From an uncultured Verrucomicrobiaceae bacterium (GTDB taxonomy: Bacteria > Verrucomicrobiota > Verrucomicrobiia > Verrucomicrobiales > Verrucomicrobiaceae), in contig CALMTT010000087.1 of NCBI GenBank assembly GCA_937872615.1, positions 1 to 40,989 of the forward strand: a stretch of DNA of 40,989 nucleotides, in the 5' to 3' direction. This document shows positions 9,465-16,667 of this stretch, one piece after another. Under the pieces are notes generated by a model. The model saw nothing but the letters and a program-made list of their open reading frames with translations, made no database searches and was not told where the DNA came from. The position numbers were made by a program, and so were the translations under genes. Within the stretch, counting starts at the first letter, position 1, and every line of letters starts with the position of its first letter.

Positions 9465-10499
9465 TCAGCGATTGCGACGCGTCTTCTTTCCTGGAGCTGC
9501 ATCCGGAAGCTGCTTCATGGCTTTCTCAAAATCGTCCGGCTCAGCGGCCGACCGCGTGAGTTGTTGTCTTCGAAACGACTCATACTGTCCCTCGGCGTGA
9601 GCGAGTGCCAGTTCGTGGCTGATTTTGCCAGCGTGAGTGAGGATGTCGCGGTCGTTGATGGTGAGGAAGCTGTCCAGCTTGGTGATCCAGTCGGCCATTT
9701 TCATCGGGATGCGGCGCATGGCCTGGCCGGTGGCGAAGACGAGGTATTGCTCGACGAGATTGTTCAGCGCGGCGAGTTCGTCGGCATCGAGGTAGTTCTT
9801 GGCGATGGTGACGTCCTCCTTGCGGACTCTGGCCCCGCGCCAGCTTGTGAGGCCCATGTGCGGTTTGCTGCTGTCGGCACGGGCGGTGATGAGTTCAGCA
9901 GCGGTCTGGCCGGTGATGGCCCAGTGCATCTTGTTTTGCACGGTCTTGAAGAAGGTGATGCTGGCTTCGTCCGTGGGATCGTAGTCGATGCTCGTGGCGT
10001 AAATGTCCGTGATCTTCTGGTAGAAGCGCCGCTCGGAGGTGCGGATGTCCTGGATGCGGCGCAGTAACTCCTCGAAGTAGTCGAAGGGCAGGTCAGGGTT
10101 CTTCAAGCGCTCGTCATCGAGCAGAAAGCCCTTCGTGATGAACTCCCGGAGCCGCTGCGTGGCCCAGATGCGAAACTGCGTGGCGATGCGAGACTTCACC
10201 CGGTAGCCGACAGAGATGATGGCATCGAGATTGTAGTATTCCAGGCTCCGGGATACCTGCCGTGCACCTTCCTGGCGAACCGTTAAGAATTTCTTAACAG
10301 TTGCCTCCGACAGGAGTTCGCCCTCCTCAAAGATATTGCTGAGGTGCATGCTGACATTGGGAATGGTGGTGCCAAACAGCTCCGCCATCATCGGCTGCGT
10401 GAGCCAGACGGTCTCGCCCTCAAAGCGGACATCGAGTTTGATGCGGCCATCTTCGCTACGGTAGATGAGGAACTGGGACTGGGCGGGTGGCTCGGCCAT
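9465..10499 (-). CDS. RhuM family protein
   Basis: A RhuM-family protein of 344 residues, a group named from a Salmonella pathogenicity-island gene, found widely in accessory regions; its molecular function is unknown. The family pattern is clear: FLIYRSEDGRIKLDVRFEGE, TVWLTQPMMAELFGTT, LEYYNLDAIISVGYRVKS, and QFRIWATQRLREFITKGF. The N-terminal half looks like a DNA-binding, antirepressor-like module (inference). The last 25 residues are basic (PGKKTRRNR). The gene abuts the DUF1553 remnant and so marks the left side of an accessory insertion. A 17-base perfect palindrome lies inside it at 10282-10298. Confidence 0.9.
   Translation of the reverse strand: MAEPPAQSQFLIYRSEDGRIKLDVRFEGETVWLTQPMMAELFGTTIPNVSMHLSNIFEEGELLSEATVKKFLTVRQEGARQVSRSLEYYNLDAIISVGYRVKSRIATQFRIWATQRLREFITKGFLLDDERLKNPDLPFDYFEELLRRIQDIRTSERRFYQKITDIYATSIDYDPTDEASITFFKTVQNKMHWAITGQTAAELITARADSSKPHMGLTSWRGARVRKEDVTIAKNYLDADELAALNNLVEQYLVFATGQAMRRIPMKMADWITKLDSFLTINDRDILTHAGKISHELALAHAEGQYESFRRQQLTRSAAEPDDFEKAMKQLPDAAPGKKTRRNR
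10282..10298. repeat. 17-bp perfect palindrome inside the RhuM gene
   Basis: GTTAAGAATTTCTTAAC is an exact inverted repeat of two 8-base arms around one base. It lies about 200 bases into the RhuM coding region and encodes part of TVKKFLTVRQEG. It could be an operator, or an accident of AT-rich codons; nothing else supports a role. Confidence 0.45.
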
Positions 10500-10634
10500 A
10501 GGACGATGCTAGACAGCTTGGGGAAGCAGACAACCGTCGAATGGTCCAGGGCAGTCATGGCTTCTTTTTCCGCTTCAGTTAGCGGGTCGCGTGCGAGACG
10601 CTACTCGTGCGCTTCACCCGGTCTTCAACCGCAG

Positions 10635-11993
10635 CTACTTCTTCCTCGGTTTTGCAATCATCTGAAACGGCTCGCTGAGCAGCAAGGGCTTTCCTGCGAC
10701 CATTTGGGTATCGCCGGTGCTCTTCATCCAGAGATCGAGACCGCGGCGCATCGCATCGAGCTGCGTGGTGTTTTCTGTCGCGAGGTTGTGAAGCTCGAAG
10801 GGATCGGCTTCGAGGTCGTAAAGCTCCTCCGCGGGCCGTTCGCGATAGCGTTTCACGAGGAAGGCGGCCTTTGAATCACTCTGCGCGGCTTTTTCCCATG
10901 ACGCGATGTAGGCGAGGCTGTCCTCATTCATCGAGCGGTCGATGTGCGAGGTGAAACGATACTCGGGATGCAGGTTGCGGATGTATTTCCACTTCGCGGT
11001 GCGCATCGATCGGCTGGGATAGACGTTCATGTCGTTGTCGCCGGTGTGCGTCGTGAAGATCGCCTCGCGATGCGTGCTCGTTTGGCCCGTGAGCACGGGA
11101 AGAAGCGATTTACCATCCAAAACACTTGGAGCAGTGCCTCCGCCGATTTCGATCAGCGTCGGCAGAATGTCGATCCACTGCGCCAAAGCCATCGTGCGTG
11201 CTCCAGCGGTTACTTTGCCCTCCCAGTGCACGATGAGAGGCACGCGTGTGCCTTCGTCGTAGAGGTTCCATTTGCCGAAAGGCAGTTGTGCGCCGTGATC
11301 GCTCGTCTGGAGGAAAAAAGTGTTCGCGGTGCCGAGATGCGTTTTCGCGGCTTCATATACCGCGCCGATCTCCGCATCCATTTTCATCACCGCATTGATG
11401 TAGCGGGCGCGGTAGAGGCGGAACTCCGGCGTGTCGATGTGCATCGGCTGCACGCTCACCTTCGCCGGATCGACACCCTCCGGCGGCGGTAGCGGCACAT
11501 GAGGCCAGTTCGTGCCAAACACGAGCGCGAGCGGCTTTTCACTCTTCCGCTGCTTCAAGTAGTCGATGCAGGCCTGCACACCCGCGTGGTCGTGATAACC
11601 AAAGTTCTCCGCGCGATCAAAACCCTGCTCGGTGACATGCGCATAGTGGCTCGTTTTGCCGAAACTCACCGTTTCGTAGCCCAACTCCTTCAAATAAGCC
11701 GGCAGACGCTTCAATTTGGCGTGCGGCTTCGCATGATTCGGCTCCGCGCCGTTCTTCGCCGGATACAACCCCGTGAAAAGCGCCGCGCGACTCGGCGCAC
11801 AGCTCGGCGAGTTCACAAACGCCCGCTCAAACACCATCCCCGCCGCCGCCATCCGGTCGAGGTGCGGCGTGGGGATGTCCTTCGCGCCATACACGCTCAT
11901 GTCCGCCGCGCTGTGATCATCTGCGAGCAGAACAACAAGGTGCGGCTGCGCAGCCGCGCTCAAAGCGAAGAGGAGGAAGAGCAGGTGTCGCAT
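10635..11993 (-). CDS. Secreted sulfatase (formylglycine type), second copy
   Basis: A second sulfatase, 452 residues with the start at 11993, which gives the signal peptide MRHLLFLLFALSAAAQ; the frame opening at 12029 would overlap the oxidoreductase and adds an unlike leader. Family features are LLADDHSAADMSVYG (metal aspartates), CAPSR at residues 65-69 with the cysteine to be converted to formylglycine, FGKTSHYAH, and QTSDHGAQLPFGKWNLYDEG with further metal ligands. It resembles the heparan N-sulfatase-like branch common in PVC bacteria, but I cannot fix the substrate. It follows the Gfo/Idh/MocA gene by about 8 bases and is clearly co-transcribed with it. Only distantly similar to the sulfatase at 5533-6936, so it is not a recent duplication. 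Confidence 0.94.
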   Translation of the reverse strand: MRHLLFLLFALSAAAQPHLVVLLADDHSAADMSVYGAKDIPTPHLDRMAAAGMVFERAFVNSPSCAPSRAALFTGLYPAKNGAEPNHAKPHAKLKRLPAYLKELGYETVSFGKTSHYAHVTEQGFDRAENFGYHDHAGVQACIDYLKQRKSEKPLALVFGTNWPHVPLPPPEGVDPAKVSVQPMHIDTPEFRLYRARYINAVMKMDAEIGAVYEAAKTHLGTANTFFLQTSDHGAQLPFGKWNLYDEGTRVPLIVHWEGKVTAGARTMALAQWIDILPTLIEIGGGTAPSVLDGKSLLPVLTGQTSTHREAIFTTHTGDNDMNVYPSRSMRTAKWKYIRNLHPEYRFTSHIDRSMNEDSLAYIASWEKAAQSDSKAAFLVKRYRERPAEELYDLEADPFELHNLATENTTQLDAMRRGLDLWMKSTGDTQMVAGKPLLLSEPFQMIAKPRKK

Positions 11994-12001
11994 AAAACAA
12001 G

Positions 12002-13429
12002 CTAGGCCAGCTTGTAGCAATCCGCCCACTCCGCACGCGGCGCGGGACCGGCGAGACGGGCATTCGCCTCGTCGTTGCCGATGAAGCGCTTCGTCTTCGG
12101 ATCAAACTGGAGATCCACATTTAAATACTCGGCGATGGTGCCGAGATTTAGCACCTGGGTGAGCTCACCAGAGATGCTGAAGGGCGACTCGGTGGTGCCG
12201 TTGCCCAGGCAGGCCTGGATGAAGCTTTCCTGGTGGCTGAGCTTCATCGGATGCAGCCCCATCGCGTCTTTGTTCTCCACCATCTTCGCCCGAGGATACA
12301 GGAGTGAATGACGATCATGCGAGCCGCGCTGCACGAGGTAGTCGCCCTGTTTGCGATGCAGCAGCGAGCCCGCGTTGCCGGGATTCGGGATCACCACCTT
12401 GCCGTCGGGACCTGGGTCGCCGTATTTCTCTTCGATGTCGAAATGGATGTCGCCACCGGCTTTCCAATGCAGCTCCACGGCAGGCAGTTTCTCACCACGA
12501 GCCGGGAATTCGAAGCGGATGTCCGAGCTGAGCGGATAGCTGATCTTGTTGTAGTCAGCGAGTGCCAGCGGCGTGATGCGGGTGGGCAGGCCGAGCTTCA
12601 GATGATGATGCGCGAAGTCGATGATGTGCGCGCCCCAATCGCCAAACATGCCGCCGCCATAGAGGTGGAATCCACGCCAGTTGAAGGGGTGATACATCTT
12701 GCTGAAAGGCTTCACCTCCTGCGGGCCGCACCAGAGGTCCCAGTTCAGCGTCTCGGGCTTCGGCTCCTCCGCTGGATAGCCTTTCACGAGCGCACGCTCC
12801 GTCGCATTCATGAACCACAGTGAGGGCGATTTCCAAGCTTGGATCTTCACGATGTCATCCACGATGCCTGCGGCGAGCATCTGCTTGAACTGCTCCGCGC
12901 CCGCCGAGGTGTGGCCCTGGTTGCCCATCTGCGTGATGACTTTGAACTTCTTCTCCGCACGCATGAGGATCTCAGCCTCTTCAAAGGTGTGCGTGAGCGG
13001 CTTCTCGACATACACATGCTTGCCGAGCGCCATCGCGCTGATCGCCGCGACGAAGTGCGTGTGATCCGGCGTCACCACGCTGACCGCGTCGATGTCCTTG
13101 CCCATCTTGTCGAGCATCTCACGGAAGTCCTGGAAGCGCTTCACATCTGGAAACGCCTTCAAGTTCTTCTCCGCGCTCTTTGCCGTCACAAAATCCACAT
13201 CCGCAAAGGCCACCGGCATGGCATTGCCTGCTGCGGTGAGTCCCGGAATGACGCTCCCAGCCCGTCCGCCAACGCCGATGCAGCCCAAATTGATGCGCCG
13301 GCTCGGCGGCAGCTTCGGATTGTCCGCGGCGCGTGCGCTCGTTAGGTAGGCCGGCAGGAAATTGAAACTCAAGCCGGCTGCAGCGGCATGTTTGACGAAG
13401 TGACGACGGGAGGAGACAGGGGATTTCAT
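12002..13429 (-). CDS. Gfo/Idh/MocA family oxidoreductase with Tat signal
   Basis: An NAD(P)-dependent oxidoreductase of the glucose-fructose oxidoreductase family. The start at 13429 gives MKSPVSSRRHFVKHAAAAGL, a Tat signal, as usual for exported family members that carry their cofactor across the membrane; a start at 13462 is also possible. The Rossmann region INLGCIGVGGRAG follows, then the YVEKPLTH motif (catalytic lysine region) and HIIDFAHHHLKLGLP in the C-terminal barrel-like domain. Length is normal for the PVC exported subgroup. It lies directly upstream of the second sulfatase; exported oxidoreductases of this family are thought to work on sugars released from polysaccharides, which is inference here. 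The next gene upstream is the broken NTF2-like gene. Confidence 0.93.
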   Translation of the reverse strand: MKSPVSSRRHFVKHAAAAGLSFNFLPAYLTSARAADNPKLPPSRRINLGCIGVGGRAGSVIPGLTAAGNAMPVAFADVDFVTAKSAEKNLKAFPDVKRFQDFREMLDKMGKDIDAVSVVTPDHTHFVAAISAMALGKHVYVEKPLTHTFEEAEILMRAEKKFKVITQMGNQGHTSAGAEQFKQMLAAGIVDDIVKIQAWKSPSLWFMNATERALVKGYPAEEPKPETLNWDLWCGPQEVKPFSKMYHPFNWRGFHLYGGGMFGDWGAHIIDFAHHHLKLGLPTRITPLALADYNKISYPLSSDIRFEFPARGEKLPAVELHWKAGGDIHFDIEEKYGDPGPDGKVVIPNPGNAGSLLHRKQGDYLVQRGSHDRHSLLYPRAKMVENKDAMGLHPMKLSHQESFIQACLGNGTTESPFSISGELTQVLNLGTIAEYLNVDLQFDPKTKRFIGNDEANARLAGPAPRAEWADCYKLA

Positions 13430-13473
13430 GGTGCGAGCGATCAAACGTGGGAAATGCATCAATCACTCAGACT

Positions 13474-13914
13474 TCACTTCCGAGGATAAGGCCCAAGATG
13501 TTCGTGGGCGATGAGCCAGCGATCGTTTGCTTTGCGCAGGATCGTGGTGCCGCGACCGCCGCCGGAGGCTTCCTGGCCGCTGATGAGGCCTTTCCAGCGA
13601 AATTCATAGCGGCAGGCGGCCACATCATCGGTGACGACCGTCCAGGCGATGTCGTGCAGGCTGAAGTGCTCGTCTTAAATGAGCGCGAAGGTCTTCTCAA
13701 AGGCCGCTTTCGCGGCAGCGTGTCCCTTGAAAGTGTCTTCCGTGAAAATGAACACAGCGTCCTCCGCGACGTGTGGGGCGATCCGGTCCCACGCATGCGT
13801 GTTGAGGGCCTCGACGTAGGTGGAGAGGGCGGTGGCGTGATTCATGTCAGTTGGAGCGGCAGCCATGGAAACGATGAATATGCCGCCAAAGAACATCAGA
13901 AGGAGATTTTTCAT
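13474..13914 (-). pseudogene. SnoaL/NTF2-like secreted protein, one internal stop
   Basis: The start at 13914 gives a signal peptide (MKNLLLMFFGGIFIVSMAAA), then an NTF2-like region: YVEALNTHAWDRIAPHVAED and FTEDTFKGHAAAKAAFEKTF. At 13675-13677 an in-frame TAA interrupts the frame after FALI. The same frame continues without a shift as DEHFSLHDIAWTVVTDDV and RYEFRWKGLISGQEASGGG, ending with RWLIAHEHLGPYP and TGA at 13474-13476. The second half matches the expected core strands of a DUF4440/SnoaL-like nuclear-transport-factor-2 fold, so this was one protein of about 146 residues. Either a recent nonsense mutation or a base-calling error; an intact codon there would need only one base change (AAA, GAA or CAA). 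Confidence 0.8.
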
Positions 13915-13987
13915 GGAGAGGCGTTGGTTTAGTCCAGATGACCGGCACAGACTCGACATCCAGCCGCGTTTCTGAATCGTCCCAAAC

Positions 13988-15781
13988 ATGAATCGATTCC
14001 TTCCATGCGCCACGCTGGCGTTATGCCTTGCTTGCAGTGCTGCCGAGCCGCCGCGCATGCTTTTTCTCGAAGATGCCGGCCATGATCCCACCGCGCCGAG
14101 TGGCACGCGGTCGGGTTTTGCCATCCTGCGCCGCGAGGATGGCAGCTTTTGCTTCTACAATCCCTACGCCCCCAGCGCGGAGCCGCTGAGTCTGCCAGAC
14201 AGAAAGGGCGTGAAGCACACGCTGCAGCCTGCTTTGCCCGAAAACCTCGCCAAATCGAAGGTGCTCATCGACAGCTGCATTCTGAATAACACACAGACGC
14301 TGCTCTCAGCCGATGGCACGGTCCGCAGCATCACGGTGAAGGCTGAAAAGCACAGCAAAGAGGACGCGGTGCGCATTGGTCTGCCGATGTATCTCGACGT
14401 GTGGTATCGCCAGGGCAATGCGCTGGCCGTTTCCGAGCCGGTTCGGACTTGGCGAGGCTACAACGGATCGCAGATGGAATATCAGCGGCTCGCGAGCGGG
14501 CGACTGCTCGTGCCGCATGGGAGTTTTCTGCCGCATGCCAAGGCCGTGCCGCCCACCGGTCGCCACGAAACGGTGATCGAGTATTCCGATGATGGCGGCA
14601 TGAGTTGGCAGCTCAGCGCCTCGAAACTGACCTCGCCGTGCTACGAAGGCTACAACGGCTCGAATGAAGGTGCCTGCGAGCCTTGCTTTGAAGAAATCCG
14701 CGATGGCTCGATCTGGATGCTGATGCGTTCGCAGGCAGGTTGTCTTTACGAGTCCATCTCCAAAGACAACGGCACGACATGGTCCCAAGCCGCGCCCTCG
14801 CGCTTCCGCACCTCCACCGGACCGGCGAACCTGCTCCGTCACCGCGATGGACGGCTCGTGCTGACCTGGAACAACTGCGAACTGCCGCCGAAACACGATG
14901 GCATGGGCGTGTATGGGGGACGCGATGCCTTGCACATCGCCATCTCTGACGATGACGGCCGCACGTGGCAGGGATTTCGCGAGATCTACCTCGATCATCG
15001 TCGAAACGACAATCCCGCCGCCTCCGGCGATCGCGGCACGGCCTATCCGCTCGCCGCATTCACGGATGAGGGCAAAATCGTCGTCCTCGCCGGTCAGGGC
15101 AAAGGCGGACGCAATCCCATCCTCGTCGATCCTGATTGGATCACCGCCACAAGTGCCGAAACCGAATTTCGCGACGGTCTCGCGCAATGGGCCGTGTATC
15201 AGCACACCGGCCCCGCGAAACGCTGGTGGCGTGCGCGGCGCATCGGCTGCGCCCTCATCGAAACACCTGATGGGCCCGGCACACGGAGCCTGCACGTGCG
15301 CAACCCCGATGAGCCCGACACCGCCGTTTGGAACTTCCCCAACGGCTGGCGCGGCGAACTCACCGCCCGCATCCGCCTGCCCGCTGGCTCACAAGGCGCG
15401 ATCTTCTCCCTCAACGACCGCTTCTTCGATCCCTCGAACACGCTCGGTGAGGATCTTGCCATGTTCCAAGCCCGCGTGACCACTGAGAGCCTCAAGCCGG
15501 ACACTTGGCACACCCTTTCTCTCCGCTGGGACCTCTCTCGCGGCGAGTGCGAGCAGCGAATGGATGATCAGCTCATGGCCACCTACAAATTGCGGCACCG
15601 CACCCTCAACGGCCTCAGTTACCTCCGCATTCGCTCCGCCGCAGGCAAGCCCGATCCTCACGGCGTGATCATTCGGCATGTGAAGGCGGCCATTTCTGAT
15701 CCCAAAGCTCCCGCAATCACTCGCGAAGAATTAGATGCTCATCAACGCGACTACGTAAAGATCATCGTGCCGCGCTGGTGA
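13988..15781 (+). CDS. Secreted sialidase-like exo-glycosidase (BNR/Asp-box)
   Basis: Likely an exo-sialidase or related six-bladed-propeller glycosidase acting outside the cytoplasm. The 597-residue protein has a short signal (MNRFLPCATLALCLACSAA) with a cysteine that may be lipidated, and at least three Asp-box repeats: YSDDGGMSW (residue about 200), ISKDNGTTW (about 257), ISDDDGRTW (about 320). The C-terminal third from about residue 420 (GWRGELTARIRLPAGSQGAI and onward) looks like a concanavalin-like jelly-roll, probably a carbohydrate-binding or structural domain. It is divergent from the broken NTF2-like gene, with 73 bp between starts, and convergent with the DUF1080-like gene. True sialidase activity is not certain: members of the propeller family act on several sugars. 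Confidence 0.88.
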   Translation: MNRFLPCATLALCLACSAAEPPRMLFLEDAGHDPTAPSGTRSGFAILRREDGSFCFYNPYAPSAEPLSLPDRKGVKHTLQPALPENLAKSKVLIDSCILNNTQTLLSADGTVRSITVKAEKHSKEDAVRIGLPMYLDVWYRQGNALAVSEPVRTWRGYNGSQMEYQRLASGRLLVPHGSFLPHAKAVPPTGRHETVIEYSDDGGMSWQLSASKLTSPCYEGYNGSNEGACEPCFEEIRDGSIWMLMRSQAGCLYESISKDNGTTWSQAAPSRFRTSTGPANLLRHRDGRLVLTWNNCELPPKHDGMGVYGGRDALHIAISDDDGRTWQGFREIYLDHRRNDNPAASGDRGTAYPLAAFTDEGKIVVLAGQGKGGRNPILVDPDWITATSAETEFRDGLAQWAVYQHTGPAKRWWRARRIGCALIETPDGPGTRSLHVRNPDEPDTAVWNFPNGWRGELTARIRLPAGSQGAIFSLNDRFFDPSNTLGEDLAMFQARVTTESLKPDTWHTLSLRWDLSRGECEQRMDDQLMATYKLRHRTLNGLSYLRIRSAAGKPDPHGVIIRHVKAAISDPKAPAITREELDAHQRDYVKIIVPRW

Positions 15782-15788
15782 GTGTCAC

Positions 15789-16442
15789 TCACTTTGCCTT
15801 CGCGCTCCAAAGCGCCACATTGCGAAACTGCGCTCCCTCCGCTCTCGCGACGAAGCCCACGCGGCCTTTGCGCTCTTTGAAACGCTCGTGGCTGGCCTCG
15901 AGGACGTGGTCGTCGATCTTCGCGAGGAAGCGGTCGCCGCAGATTTCGATGGTGACGCGATGCCAGGTGTTGGGATCGAGTTTGACCTCGATTTTCTTCA
16001 ATTCCTCGCGGCGCGTCTCCTTGGCGATACCGCTCATCTTTTGAATCCAGATGGCCGTTGGCGTGATCATGACGCGACCTTGATGAAGGTTCGGTTTGTT
16101 CGTGTCGCGACATACAAAGCCGATCTGTGGCGAGGGGCCGAGCTTAAACTCAGCGGTCAGCACATAGTCGCCGAGGTCCACGATGTGCTCGCAGACGGCC
16201 TCGTGACCATTCGGGCGTTTCTCGCTCGGACCTTCCTGCACGGCGTAGGCGGCACCATCCTTGATGCTCCATGTGCCGATGCCTCCACGCCAGCCGTCGG
16301 TGCCCGGCTGCTTCTCCTTCGCGAAGGCCTCCGCGGAGATGAGTTGATCGACTGCACAAATCTGCGTGACGGGCAGGGCAGGCGTTTGAGCATTCAAAGG
16401 GAGGGCGAGGGCAACAAGGCAGAGCAGAAGTCGGCTTTTCAT
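15789..16442 (-). CDS. DUF1080-like secreted beta-sandwich protein
   Basis: A secreted protein of 217 residues with a concanavalin-like fold of the DUF1080 (3-keto-disaccharide hydrolase/GH16-like) type, common in PVC bacteria. The start at 16442 gives the signal MKSRLLLCLVALALPLNAQ. Visible family pattern: GIGTWSIKDGAAYAVQ, HIVDLGDYVLTAEFKLG, FVCRDTNK, NTWHRVTIEICGDRFLAKID, and RKGRVGFVARAEGAQFRNV. Length is close to a single domain. It is convergent with the sialidase (7 bp between the stops) and lies downstream of the ppdK terminator. Whether it cleaves a sugar or only binds one cannot be decided from sequence. Confidence 0.8.
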   Translation of the reverse strand: MKSRLLLCLVALALPLNAQTPALPVTQICAVDQLISAEAFAKEKQPGTDGWRGGIGTWSIKDGAAYAVQEGPSEKRPNGHEAVCEHIVDLGDYVLTAEFKLGPSPQIGFVCRDTNKPNLHQGRVMITPTAIWIQKMSGIAKETRREELKKIEVKLDPNTWHRVTIEICGDRFLAKIDDHVLEASHERFKERKGRVGFVARAEGAQFRNVALWSAKAK

Positions 16443-16482
16443 GTGAGGAACAAAACGCTGGGGTTCGAGAGACATGACAACA

Positions 16483-16516
16483 AAAAGCCCTGTGAGGTTT
16501 CCCCCACAGGGCTTTT
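16483..16516 (-). terminator. Intrinsic terminator, bidirectional
   Basis: A perfect 12-bp stem (AAAAGCCCTGTG at 16483-16494 with its complement at 16505-16516) around a 10-base loop, with T-runs on either side when read on each strand. It sits 47 bp after the stop of ppdK and the small basic frame, so it ends their transcript before the DUF1080-like gene. Confidence 0.93.
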
Positions 16517-16562
16517 GTTTTGCGGAGGTTAGTCCGCTACAGCGGCTGGAGCCGCCGTGTGG

Positions 16563-16667
16563 TTACTTCTTCTTCGCGGCCTTCTTGGCAGCCTTCTTGG
16601 CGGCTTTCTTAGCAGGGGCCTTCTTGGCAGCCTTCTTGGCGGCTTTCTTTGCAGCTTTCTTAGCCAT
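16563..16667 (-). CDS. Small histone-H1-like basic protein, in frame inside ppdK
   Basis: A 34-codon frame, almost all lysine and alanine in KKAA units with one KAPAKK break, in the same frame as the end of ppdK. Its ATG at 16665-16667 is preceded by AAGAGGA (16676-16682) with an 8-base spacer, a better ribosome binding site than that of ppdK itself, and by an A-rich stretch that looks like untranslated leader rather than enzyme. KKAA repeats are known from bacterial histone-H1-like and HU-tail proteins that bind DNA. It may be made as a separate small protein, or only as the tail of pyruvate phosphate dikinase. Existence as a stand-alone product is inference. Confidence 0.6.
   Translation of the reverse strand: MAKKAAKKAAKKAAKKAPAKKAAKKAAKKAAKKK

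Noticed and set aside
10500-10634. Small gene or antitoxin upstream of RhuM
   Set aside because: Short frames exist on the minus strand, but none has a start with a ribosome binding site and a recognisable product.
13675-13677. Stop-codon readthrough or recoding at the TAA of the NTF2-like gene
   Set aside because: No downstream structure or selenocysteine-type element is seen, and the DUF1553 remnant nearby has a different stop; simple mutation is the better explanation.
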